Shown here piece after piece: positions 44,427 through 52,214 of a DNA stretch of 64,000 bases. Numbering within the stretch: the stretch's first letter is position 1; each line of letters begins with the position of its first letter. Position numbers and translations under genes: made by a program. The notes beneath the pieces are model-generated. The model was not told the origin of the DNA, did not search any database, and saw nothing but the letters and a program-made list of their open reading frames with translations. The DNA comes from Limimaricola cinnabarinus. GTDB lineage: Bacteria; Pseudomonadota; Alphaproteobacteria; Rhodobacterales; Rhodobacteraceae. Location of the stretch: assembly GCF_002723615.1 (NCBI RefSeq), contig NZ_KZ304960.1, forward strand, positions 17,681 through 81,680, written 5' to 3'.

Positions 44427-45806
44427 ATGACCCATTGGAAAACCCCGCTCGCCGGGCTCTTGCCGCTCGCCTGCCTGATGGCCGGTCCGACCCTTGCGCA
44501 GGAGGCGGCAGAGGCCGCCGAGCCCGCGACATTCGAGGCGGGCATCGCCGCCGCGACCGACACCGCCTTCATCTTCAATTCGCTGCTGTTCCTGATCGGC
44601 GGCTTTCTCGTGTTCTGGATGGCGGCGGGCTTCGCCATGCTCGAAGCGGGCCTCGTGCGCTCCAAGAACGTCGCCATGCAATGCATCAAGAACGTGTCGC
44701 TCTTCTCCTTCGCCGGGCTCATGTATTACCTGATCGGCTACAAACTGATGTATCCGCTCGGCAACTGGTCGATCGGCTCGGACGAGACCGGCGGCTACAT
44801 CGGCGCCATCGGCGTCGCCGTGCTCGAAGCGGTCGGCGTGGGCCGCGACGGGGCGGATGATTACGGCTATGCCGCGACCTCGAGCGATTTCTTCTTCCAG
44901 CTGATGTTCGCCGCGACCACCGCCTCGATCGTCTCGGGCACGCTGGCCGAGCGGATCAAGCTCTGGCCCTTCCTGATCTTCACCATCCTGCTCACCGGCG
45001 TGATCTACCCGATCCAGGCGAGCTGGAAATGGGGCGGCGGCTTTCTCGACAGCCAGTGGGGCTTTCTCGACTTCGCGGGCTCCACGGTGGTGCATTCGGT
45101 CGGCGGCTGGGCGGCGCTGGCGGGCGCTCTGGTGCTGGGCAGCCGGATCGGCAAGTACAAGGATGGCCGCACCATCCCGATGCCCGGCTCGAACCTGACG
45201 CTGGCCACGCTCGGCACCTTCATCCTGTGGATGGGCTGGTTCGGCTTCAACGGCGCGTCGCAGCTGGCGATGGGCACGGTGGGCGACGTGATCGATATCG
45301 GCCGGATCTTCGCCAACACCAATGCTGCCGCCGCGGGCGGCGCGATCGCGGCGCTGATCTTCACCCAGATCCTCTACAGGAAGCCCGACCTGACCATGGT
45401 GCTCAACGGCGCGCTGGCGGGCCTCGTCTCGATCACCGCCGAGCCGCTGACCCCCACGCTTGGCGGCGCGACCCTGATCGGCATGGTCGGCGGCGTGATC
45501 GTGGTCTTCGCGGTGCCGATGCTCGACCGGATGAAGATCGACGACGTGGTCGGCGCGATCCCGGTGCACCTGTTCTGCGGCATCTGGGGCACCATCGCGG
45601 TGCTGTTCACCAACCCCGACGCCACCCTCGCGGGCCAGATCGTCCCGATCGTCATCGTCGGCCTGTTCACCTTCGCGGTCAGCCTCGTGGCCTGGCTGGT
45701 GCTGAAGGCGGTGATGGGCATCCGGGTCGACGAGGAGACCGAGGTCTCGGGGCTCGACATGGCCGAGCTGGGCATGGAGGCCTATCCGGACTTCACCCCG
45801 AGCTGA
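44427..45806 (+). CDS. amtB: Ammonium transporter AmtB
   Basis: 459 residues with a signal-like N-terminus (ending near A-L-A-Q) and 11 membrane segments. The twin channel histidines are in S-T-V-V-H-S-V-G-G and I-P-V-H-L-F-C-G. The gate F and W regions (FQLMFAATTASIVSGTLAER) are intact. It conducts ammonium/ammonia under nitrogen limitation and is regulated by GlnK, whose gene is 51 nt upstream. A strong terminator follows. Confidence 0.96.
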   Translation: MTHWKTPLAGLLPLACLMAGPTLAQEAAEAAEPATFEAGIAAATDTAFIFNSLLFLIGGFLVFWMAAGFAMLEAGLVRSKNVAMQCIKNVSLFSFAGLMYYLIGYKLMYPLGNWSIGSDETGGYIGAIGVAVLEAVGVGRDGADDYGYAATSSDFFFQLMFAATTASIVSGTLAERIKLWPFLIFTILLTGVIYPIQASWKWGGGFLDSQWGFLDFAGSTVVHSVGGWAALAGALVLGSRIGKYKDGRTIPMPGSNLTLATLGTFILWMGWFGFNGASQLAMGTVGDVIDIGRIFANTNAAAAGGAIAALIFTQILYRKPDLTMVLNGALAGLVSITAEPLTPTLGGATLIGMVGGVIVVFAVPMLDRMKIDDVVGAIPVHLFCGIWGTIAVLFTNPDATLAGQIVPIVIVGLFTFAVSLVAWLVLKAVMGIRVDEETEVSGLDMAELGMEAYPDFTPS

Positions 45807-45828
45807 GCGGAGCCGGTCCGGGAAAGAG

Positions 45829-45858
45829 AAAAGGCGCCCCGAGGGGCGCCTTTTGCAT
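45829..45858 (+). terminator. Intrinsic terminator after amtB
   Basis: An 11-bp stem, AAAAGGCGCCC at 45829-45839 with GGGCGCCTTTT at 45844-45854, closes on CGAG. Because the stem itself has A and T ends, it can also stop minus-strand transcripts arriving from the DUF3618 gene. Confidence 0.9.
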
Positions 45859-45873
45859 GGAAGGACGGGGCGA

Positions 45874-46974
45874 TCACTTGCCGCCGGTCTTTTCCTTGGC
45901 CTTGTCGGCCTCGGCCTGCGCGGTGGCGCCGACATCCTTCTTCTGGGCTTCGGACTTGGCGGTGTCGGCCACATGCTCGGCGGCCTCGCGGGCCCGGCCC
46001 TGCACGTCGGTCGCGGCGTCCTTGAGGTCGTCCTGCACGGTGCGGGCGAGACCCTGAGCCTGATCGCGGGCATCCTCGGCGGTGGCCTTGGCCACGTCGG
46101 TCAGCCGCGCGCGCTCTTCCTCATAGACGTGGTAGGCCTCGTCCATCAGCTGGTCACGATAGGCGCCGAAGGCCTCGTCCTCGCGCTGGGTGCGCGGCAG
46201 CATCGCGGCCACGGCGGCACCGGCGGCCATCGCCAGGAGGCCGCCCAGCAGCGGCTGCTGGTCATACATGCTCTTGGCGCTGTCGCGGCCCTGGCGGGCA
46301 TAGTATTCGGCCTTCACCTGCGCCTCGTAGGCGCGGGTCCGGGCGGCGATGACGCGCTTCTTGCCCTCTTCGGACATGCCTTGCGTGCCATCCGAGATCC
46401 GGTCGCGCAGGCTGCGGGCCGAGGCCCCCATGGAGGCGCCGCGGCCACGGGCGCGCTCGCGGTATTCGCCGAGCTTGCCCTTGGCGCCGCCCATCTTGCC
46501 GCGCATGCGGTCCTTCAGCGCACCGCCGCGCGAGCGCGGCTCGTTCCACGGCGAATCGCCGTGATCCTCGGGCGTCGCATGGACCGGGCCGCGCGGCTCG
46601 TCCAGCTTGTCGGTGCCGTATTTGCGCGACAGATAGGGGTCGGCGCCAAGCCGGCCCGAACGGGCATAGTCGCGCTGGCCGCGGTAATCGACCTCGCCGG
46701 CATAGCGCTCGTCGTGATCGCCGCGGGCATTGGAGACGGCGAGCCAGGCGAGGCCCGCGCCGACCAGCGCGATCGGCACCGGGTTGCGCTGCACCGTGGT
46801 CGAGAGGGTGCGGCCGATGTCGGAGGCGTTGTCGCTCACGCTGTCGGTGACCGTGCGCATGATCCCGTCGAGCGACAGGCGCTCCTGCAGGTCGTCGATC
46901 GTGCGTTGCAGTTCCGAGCGTTCGGTCGCGATCTCGCGTTCGATCTCTTCGGGGGAACGGGTCTGGTCAGTCAT
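45874..46974 (-). CDS. DUF3618 domain-containing envelope protein
   Basis: 366 residues from the ATG at 46972-46974. The N-terminal DUF3618 block (S-P-E-E-I-E-R-E-I-A-T-E-R-S-E-L) is followed by one membrane segment, a long Arg/Gly/Lys-rich hydrophilic middle, a second hydrophobic stretch near L-L-G-G-L-L-A-M-A-A-G, and an Ala/Asp/Lys helical tail. It is probably anchored in the inner membrane and faces the cytoplasm. It is the last gene of a three-gene operon and overlaps the holin-like gene by 8 nt. Function is unknown. Confidence 0.85.
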   Translation of the reverse strand: MTDQTRSPEEIEREIATERSELQRTIDDLQERLSLDGIMRTVTDSVSDNASDIGRTLSTTVQRNPVPIALVGAGLAWLAVSNARGDHDERYAGEVDYRGQRDYARSGRLGADPYLSRKYGTDKLDEPRGPVHATPEDHGDSPWNEPRSRGGALKDRMRGKMGGAKGKLGEYRERARGRGASMGASARSLRDRISDGTQGMSEEGKKRVIAARTRAYEAQVKAEYYARQGRDSAKSMYDQQPLLGGLLAMAAGAAVAAMLPRTQREDEAFGAYRDQLMDEAYHVYEEERARLTDVAKATAEDARDQAQGLARTVQDDLKDAATDVQGRAREAAEHVADTAKSEAQKKDVGATAQAEADKAKEKTGGK

Positions 46975-47416
46975 TGATGGCTCCTTTGACGGCAGCGGCG
47001 TCCTTGCGGATGCTGTCGGCGCTGCGCTTGGGTGCATTGGTCACGGCTTTGACGCGGTTGATGCCGACCTTCACGAGGATCGCGGCGATCACCAGGATCA
47101 CCAGGCCGACGATGAGGGCGGACAGCCCCGGCCCGAGGCCGGTTTCCGCGAGCCATGCGACGAAGGCGGTGGCGAGCACGTTGAGCGCGGTCAGGCTCAG
47201 GATCACCGCGCCGACGATGAGCCCGATGCCCATCCCGGCCCGGCCCACCGCGCGCGACATCTCGGCGCGGGCGAGGTCGACCTCCTTGCGCACGAGACCG
47301 CTCACATGGTTGAGCGCCTCGGACAGCAGCGAGCCGGTGCTCTTGCCTTCGACCCGGGTGGTGGTCCCGGGGGCGGGGTCGTGATGCGGATCGGTATGCG
47401 GATCTGTATGGGTCAT
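46967..47416 (-). CDS. Phage-holin-like membrane protein (PF07332 type)
   Basis: 149 residues. A His/Asp/Pro-rich start is followed by L-L-S-E-A-L-N-H-V-S-G-L-V-R-K-E-V, then two membrane segments and an Arg/Lys-rich tail. This matches the putative actinobacterial holin-X family, widespread outside phages. No phage genes lie nearby, so I read it as an envelope protein that works with its DUF3618 partner. Its start overlaps the upstream gene by 4 nt. Confidence 0.85.
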   Translation of the reverse strand: MTHTDPHTDPHHDPAPGTTTRVEGKSTGSLLSEALNHVSGLVRKEVDLARAEMSRAVGRAGMGIGLIVGAVILSLTALNVLATAFVAWLAETGLGPGLSALIVGLVILVIAAILVKVGINRVKAVTNAPKRSADSIRKDAAAVKGAIND

Positions 47417-48270
47417 TTCTTCACGGCCCCCGTCGTGCCGGGCTGGGGTGCGCCGGGGATCTCGGGCTTGTCGTCGGGCTTGTCGATGCCGCCGACCGAA
47501 TCGCTGCCGCCGGTCGAGGAGGAGCCGCTGCTGATCGAGCCGGTGCCGCCGGTGGTGCTGGTCCCGCGCGAAATGTCGGACGCCGCGCTGCCGGCCGAGC
47601 CGGTGCTGCCCGCGGCGCCGGTCGTCGCGCCGGTGGTGGCCGGGGCCGTGGCGGGGCGCGCGGCGGGCTGGGTCGTGGTGGTGGGCGCGGGGCGCGGCGC
47701 GGCACTGGTCACCGGGTCGGAGCTCGGCACCGGGCGCGAGACGCGGTCGTCCTCGTCGTAGTCGTTCGGGGTCACGTCGGGGGCGTAGCGGTCGTCCCGG
47801 CCATAATCGCCCGAGCCGAAGGAGCCGCTGCGATGGTAGTCGTCATGGCGGGCCGAGGCCTTCATGAAGCGCGCGGCGACGAAGCCCAGAAGCGCCGCGC
47901 CGCCGAGGAAGGCGGCCGAGTTGCGGCGGGCGAAGTCGTTGACGGCATAGGCCATCTCGTCGAGCTCCATCTCGCGCATGCCATCGGCGGTGTCGGCCAC
48001 CGTGTCGGCCAGCTTGGCGAAGATGCGCTCCTGCGGCGAGCCGTCATGCAGGTCCTCGGACGCCTTGCGCAGCGCGTCGGCGATCTTCGAGGTCTCGTTC
48101 GCGGCCTCGTCCTTGTAGTCGCGGCCGTATTCATAAGCGCGCTCGCGCGCCTCGCCCGCCATCTCGCGGGCCCGCTCGCGGGCGGTGTCGGCGAATTCGG
48201 ATGCGCCGCTCTTGGCGTCGGCGGCAGCCCGCTTCGCTTTTTGGTCCATCGTCTCGCCAGTGCTGGCCAT
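47413..48270 (-). CDS. Helical protein with Gly/Ser/Thr-rich tail, first gene of the envelope operon
   Basis: 285 residues from the ATG at 48268-48270, which has AGGAGG 6 nt upstream. Residues about 5-90 are highly charged and helical, of the kind seen in DUF883/CsbD-neighbour or LEA-like proteins. One hydrophobic segment (AAFLGGAALLGFVAARF) follows, then an Asp/Tyr/Arg-rich stretch and a long Thr/Ala/Gly/Ser tail with repeated T-G-A/S-G units, probably disordered. I do not assign a family. The three-gene set suggests a membrane-surface complex, perhaps stress-related. Confidence 0.72.
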   Translation of the reverse strand: MASTGETMDQKAKRAAADAKSGASEFADTARERAREMAGEARERAYEYGRDYKDEAANETSKIADALRKASEDLHDGSPQERIFAKLADTVADTADGMREMELDEMAYAVNDFARRNSAAFLGGAALLGFVAARFMKASARHDDYHRSGSFGSGDYGRDDRYAPDVTPNDYDEDDRVSRPVPSSDPVTSAAPRPAPTTTTQPAARPATAPATTGATTGAAGSTGSAGSAASDISRGTSTTGGTGSISSGSSSTGGSDSVGGIDKPDDKPEIPGAPQPGTTGAVKK

Positions 48271-48426
48271 GTCGACCTCCTTGGTTTGCTGTAGCGGACC
48301 TGCGCGACGCCTGGCGTCGGGCCCGTTTCGCTGGCAGAACCACCGGGGTGGAGCAAAAGTTTCGCCCGATCGGCCGGATTGCCGCGATTCAGCCACGAAT
48401 CCGTGATCGACGCAGCGTCGCAACGC

Positions 48427-48454
48427 AAAACGCCGCCCCCGGAGGGGCGGCGCT
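48427..48454 (-). terminator. Intrinsic terminator after the aminotransferase gene
   Basis: On the minus strand a 9-bp GC stem (48444-48452 with 48431-48439) closes on TCCG and runs into TTTTGCGTTG. It lies about 25 nt beyond the stop and separates this gene from the downstream envelope operon. Confidence 0.85.
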
Positions 48455-48477
48455 TGCAGGTCGAAACCCGTGTGGTT

Positions 48478-49662
48478 TCAGACGCCGACGTCGATGATCG
48501 CCTTGGCCAGAACGGGAATGGAGCGGTCGTTGAGACCGGCGATGTTCATCCGGCTGTCCCCGACCATGTAGATGCCGTGATCGTCGCGCAACCGGGCGAC
48601 CTGTTCAGGCGCCGCGCCAAGCCGCGAGAACATGCCGCGATGCTGGGCGAGGAAATCGAAGCGGTCCGAGTTCGACAGGCGCTTGAGCTCGGCGGCCAGC
48701 GCCTCGCGCAGCCGCAGCATGCCAATGCGGACCTCCTCCAGCTCGGCCTGCCAGTCGGCGCGCAGCGCCTCGTCGGTCAGGATGGTCGAGACGACGCGGG
48801 CGCCGTGATCGGGCGGGAAGGAGTAGTTCTGCCGGTTGAGATAGGCCAGCGTGCCCTGCAGCGTGCGGGTCTGCGGCACGTCGCGGCCCACGGCCATCAG
48901 GATGCCGGTGCGCTCGCGGTAGATGCCGAAGTTCTTGGAGCAGCTCGCCGCGATGATCACCTCGTCGAGCGCGCCGGCGATCAGCCGGGTGGCCGCGGCA
49001 TCGGCGTCGAGCCCGTCGCCGAAGCCCTGATAGGCAAGGTCGATCATCGGCACGAGATGGCGCGCTTTCAGCGTGGCGGCGATCTCGTCCCACTGCTCGG
49101 GCGTGGGGTTGGCGCCGGTCGGGTTGTGGCAGCAGCCATGCAGCAGCACCACGTCGCCGGGCTTCGCCTCGGCGAGATCCTCCATCATGCCCGCCATGTC
49201 GACCGAGCGGCTCTCGCTGTCGAAATAGCGGTAGGAGCGGGTCTTGGCGTCGAGATGCTTGAGGATCGACAGGTGGTTGGGCCAGGTCGGGTCGGAGACC
49301 CAGATCGTGGCCTCGGGCGAGGCCATGCCGATCATCTCGAAGGCCTGACGCACCGCGCCGGTGCCGCCCGGCGTCGCCACGGCAGCGACGCGGTCGCGCG
49401 GCAGCGTGTCGGCGAGCACGAGGTCGATCATCGCGTCGGCAAAGGCCGGATCGCCCGCCAGCGCGGTGTAGCTCTTGGTCTCCTGGCTTTCGAGCAGCCG
49501 CGCCTCGGCGGCCTTGACCGCGCGCATGATCGGGGTGCGGCCTTGGGCGTCCTTGTAGACGCCGACGCCGAGATCGATCTTCGCCTCGCGCGGATCGGCC
49601 TTGTAGGCGCTCATCAGGGCCAGGATCTTGTCGGCCGGCTGGTCGGTCAGGTGCTCGAACAT
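48478..49662 (-). CDS. Aromatic amino acid / aspartate aminotransferase, class I
   Basis: 394 residues from the ATG at 49660-49662. The start FEHLTDQPADKILALM and DLGVGVYKD are typical of AspC/TyrB. The PLP lysine is in A-A-S-C-S-K-N-F-G-I-Y-R-E-R-T-G, with the phosphate-binding Arg nearby and the substrate Arg near R-M-N-I-A-G-L-N. It transfers amino groups between glutamate and oxaloacetate or aromatic keto acids. Which of the two is the main substrate cannot be told by eye. sseA's stop is only 2 nt upstream of this start. Confidence 0.93.
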   Translation of the reverse strand: MFEHLTDQPADKILALMSAYKADPREAKIDLGVGVYKDAQGRTPIMRAVKAAEARLLESQETKSYTALAGDPAFADAMIDLVLADTLPRDRVAAVATPGGTGAVRQAFEMIGMASPEATIWVSDPTWPNHLSILKHLDAKTRSYRYFDSESRSVDMAGMMEDLAEAKPGDVVLLHGCCHNPTGANPTPEQWDEIAATLKARHLVPMIDLAYQGFGDGLDADAAATRLIAGALDEVIIAASCSKNFGIYRERTGILMAVGRDVPQTRTLQGTLAYLNRQNYSFPPDHGARVVSTILTDEALRADWQAELEEVRIGMLRLREALAAELKRLSNSDRFDFLAQHRGMFSRLGAAPEQVARLRDDHGIYMVGDSRMNIAGLNDRSIPVLAKAIIDVGV

Positions 49663-49664
49663 GT

Positions 49665-50546
49665 CTATCCTTCGAGGTTGTCTTGGGCCGGGCCTGTCTC
49701 GACCGGCAGATCGGGGAACATGCCCCATTCGGACCACGAGCCGTCATAGAGCCGGTGGTCGGATTTTCCGATGCGTTCGAGCGCCAGCGACAGCACCGCC
49801 GCCGTCACGCCGGAGCCGCAGGTGGTGATCACGGGGCGGTCGAGATCGACGCCCGCGCCCTCGAACGCCGCGCGGATGCCCGCCGCGTCCTTCAAGGTGC
49901 CGTCGGGGCGCAGCAGGTCGCGGAAGAACAGGTTGCGCGAGCCGGGGATATGGCCCGATCTGAGCCCCGCGCGCGGCTCGGGCGCGCCGCCCTCGAAGCG
50001 GGCGGGGGCGCGGGCATCGACGATGACATGGCTGTCGAGCTTGACCGCGCGGGCCACTTCGGTCGCGTCCACGCTCATGTCGCGGCGCGGACTCGCGGTG
50101 AGGTGCCGGTCGCGCAGCACCGTGGGCTCGGCGGTGAGCGGGCGGCCCTCGGCGCGCCATTTCGGCAGGCCGCCATCGAGCACCGCGACCTCGTCGAAGC
50201 CCATCAGTCGAAACAGCCAGCGCACGCGCGCGGCCGAAAACAGCCCCGCGCCGTCATAGACCACGACGCGGTGGCCGTCGCCCACGCCCATGGCGCGCAG
50301 ACGCGAGACGAATTTCTCGGGCGGCGGCGCCATGTGCGGCAGGCCGCTGCGATGGTCCGAGATCTCGTCGATGTCGAAGAAGCGGGCGCCGGGGATATGC
50401 GCGGCCTCGTATTCGGCCCGCCCGTCGCGCCCGGTGTCGGGCAGGTACCACGAAGCGTCGAGTATCCGCAGATCGGGGTCCTTGAGCCGCTCGGCCAACC
50501 AGCGGGTCGAGACGAGCGTGCGGGGATCATCGGCGGTCTCGGACAT
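49665..50546 (-). CDS. sseA: 3-mercaptopyruvate sulfurtransferase
   Basis: 293 residues with two rhodanese domains. The N-terminal domain is inactive (the Cys position reads Y-D-G-A-G) and the C-terminal domain carries the catalytic Cys243 in C-G-S-G-V-T-A, the loop typical of mercaptopyruvate sulfurtransferases rather than thiosulfate sulfurtransferases (C-R-K-G). It transfers sulfur from 3-mercaptopyruvate to acceptors. It lies just upstream of the aminotransferase, which can produce 3-mercaptopyruvate from cysteine, so the pair may form a cysteine-sulfur route. Confidence 0.92.
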   Translation of the reverse strand: MSETADDPRTLVSTRWLAERLKDPDLRILDASWYLPDTGRDGRAEYEAAHIPGARFFDIDEISDHRSGLPHMAPPPEKFVSRLRAMGVGDGHRVVVYDGAGLFSAARVRWLFRLMGFDEVAVLDGGLPKWRAEGRPLTAEPTVLRDRHLTASPRRDMSVDATEVARAVKLDSHVIVDARAPARFEGGAPEPRAGLRSGHIPGSRNLFFRDLLRPDGTLKDAAGIRAAFEGAGVDLDRPVITTCGSGVTAAVLSLALERIGKSDHRLYDGSWSEWGMFPDLPVETGPAQDNLEG

Positions 50547-50611
50547 GCGTTCCCTCGGGTCGGTTCCGTCGCGCGAAGGAGTAGACCCGTGGTGCGGCGT
50601 GTGCAAGCCGC

Positions 50612-51088
50612 CTAGACGTTCGAGCGCAGCAGCCGCTGCTTCTGGCGGCCCCAGTCGCGCTTGGCCTCGGTGGCGCGCTTGTCGTGGTGCTTCTTGCCCT
50701 TGCCGGTGGCGATCTTGAGCTTCACCAGCCCGCGGTCGTTGAAATACATCACCAGCGGCACGATGGTCATGCCCTCGCGCTGGGTGGCGTTCCACAGCCG
50801 CACGATTTCCTTCTGCTTGACCAGAAGCTTGCGCTTGCGCCGCTCCTCATGGCCGAAGGTGCGGCCCGCATCATAGGGCGCGATGTAGGCATTGGTCAGC
50901 CACAGCTCGCCATTCTCGACCGAAGCATAGCTCTCGGCGATGTTCGACTGGCCGGTGCGCAGGCTCTTGACCTCCGACCCCATCAGGATGATCCCGCATT
51001 CGAGATCATCCTCGAGCGCATAGTCGTAGCGCGCCCGACGGTTCTCGGCGATCACCTTGTAGTTCTTGTTCTGCTCTTTCTTGGCCAT
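50612..51088 (-). CDS. smpB: SsrA-binding protein
   Basis: 158 residues. Signatures are the start [21 protein letters not shown], then [19 protein letters not shown] and the basic C-terminal tail ([20 protein letters not shown]) that folds into the mRNA channel. SmpB brings tmRNA to stalled ribosomes. It lies downstream of dapA, as in many Alphaproteobacteria. The tmRNA gene itself is not in this window. Confidence 0.95.
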   Translation of the reverse strand: MAKKEQNKNYKVIAENRRARYDYALEDDLECGIILMGSEVKSLRTGQSNIAESYASVENGELWLTNAYIAPYDAGRTFGHEERRKRKLLVKQKEIVRLWNATQREGMTIVPLVMYFNDRGLVKLKIATGKGKKHHDKRATEAKRDWGRQKQRLLRSNV

Positions 51089-51138
51089 GCGCCCGATCTA
51101 GGGGCGCGCGGCGCCCAAGTCCAGCGCCGCCCCCCGTT

Positions 51139-51158
51139 CATCTTTCTTCAAATACGCA
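51139..51158 (+). repeat. Conserved intergenic motif, copy 3
   Basis: CATCTTTCTTCAAATACGCA, identical to copy 2 and preceded, like copy 1, by CCCCGTT. It lies in the 103-nt gap between dapA and smpB, in the opposite orientation to both genes. Confidence 0.75.
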
Positions 51159-51191
51159 AGCCCGGCCGGCCGCGGGCGCCGCGCTGCGGGC

Positions 51192-52067
51192 TCAGTGCCC
51201 GATCAGCCCGGCATGGCGCAGCGCGTCCTTGATCGCGAGGCGGGTGCCTTCGAGCAGCGGCGTCAGCGGCGAGCGCACCTCGTCGCGGCACAGGCCGAGC
51301 ACGCTCATCGCGTATTTCGCCCCCGCCACGCCTGGCTCGAGGAAGATCGCCTCGTGCAGCGGCATCAGCCGGTCGAGCAGGTCGAGCGCCGTGTCGTAGC
51401 GGCCCTTCAGCGTCGCTTCCTGGAATTCGGCGCAGAGCTTCGGCGCGACATTGGCGGTGACCGAGATGCAGCCGCGGCCGCCATGGGCGTTGTAGCCCAG
51501 CGCGGTCGCGTCCTCGCCCGAGAGCTGCAGGAAGTCGGGGCCGCAATGGATGCGCTGCTTGGGCACTCGGCTCAGATCGCCGGTCGCGTCCTTGACGCCG
51601 ACGATCATCGGGTGCCTGGCCAGCTCGCCCATGGTCTGCGGGCTCATGTCGACGACCGAGCGGCCGGGAATGTTGTAGATCACGATCGGCAGGCCGCATT
51701 CGGCGGCGGCGTGGAAATGCGCCACCAGCCCGCGCTGCGTCGGCTTGTTGTAATAGGGCGTGACCACGAGGGCGGCATCGGCCCCCGCCGCCTTGGCGGC
51801 CTCGACGAGGCGCACGGTCTCCACGGTGTTGTTCGAACCCGCGCCCGCGATCACCGGGATGCGCCCCGCGGCCGTCCTGACCACGGTTTCGACGACGAGA
51901 TCGTGCTCCTCATGCGTCAGGGTCGGGCTTTCGCCGGTGGTGCCGACGGGGACGAGGCCATGGCTGCCCTCGGCAATGTGCCATTCGACCAGTTTCTTCA
52001 GCGTCTCGAGGTCCACCTGGCCATCTGCGAATGGGGTGACGAGGGCCGGGAGCGATCCCTTGAACAT
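51192..52067 (-). CDS. dapA: 4-hydroxy-tetrahydrodipicolinate synthase
   Basis: 291 residues from the ATG at 52065-52067. The Schiff-base Lys159 is in G-V-K-D-A-T-G-D, the catalytic Tyr131 in V-I-Y-N-I-P-G-R, and the substrate loop G-T-T-G-E-S at 42-47. It condenses pyruvate with aspartate semialdehyde at the start of lysine and diaminopimelate synthesis, feeding peptidoglycan. It is divergent from a lytic transglycosylase, with 147 nt between the two starts. Confidence 0.96.
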   Translation of the reverse strand: MFKGSLPALVTPFADGQVDLETLKKLVEWHIAEGSHGLVPVGTTGESPTLTHEEHDLVVETVVRTAAGRIPVIAGAGSNNTVETVRLVEAAKAAGADAALVVTPYYNKPTQRGLVAHFHAAAECGLPIVIYNIPGRSVVDMSPQTMGELARHPMIVGVKDATGDLSRVPKQRIHCGPDFLQLSGEDATALGYNAHGGRGCISVTANVAPKLCAEFQEATLKGRYDTALDLLDRLMPLHEAIFLEPGVAGAKYAMSVLGLCRDEVRSPLTPLLEGTRLAIKDALRHAGLIGH

Positions 52068-52214
52068 GTCTGACGTCCTGAGTCCGGGGGGTAAAATCGC
52101 GCGGACCCTAGACGGCTTTCCGCCGCTTGCCAAGTTTGTGAGTTGCGCCGCGGCAATGTACCCTTAGGTTGGCGATCCATGCCGAGAGACACGGAAATCC
52201 CGGAGCAGCCAAGC

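Noticed and set aside
46967-47416. Prophage remnant from the holin-like gene
   Set aside because: PF07332-type proteins are common on chromosomes. No phage structural, integrase or lysis genes occur nearby, and the gene is embedded in a three-gene operon.
48271-48477. EcfG-type stress promoter before the envelope operon
   Set aside because: A GAAAC-N16-GGTT pattern is visible on the minus strand but deviates from the consensus at key bases, so I do not claim it.
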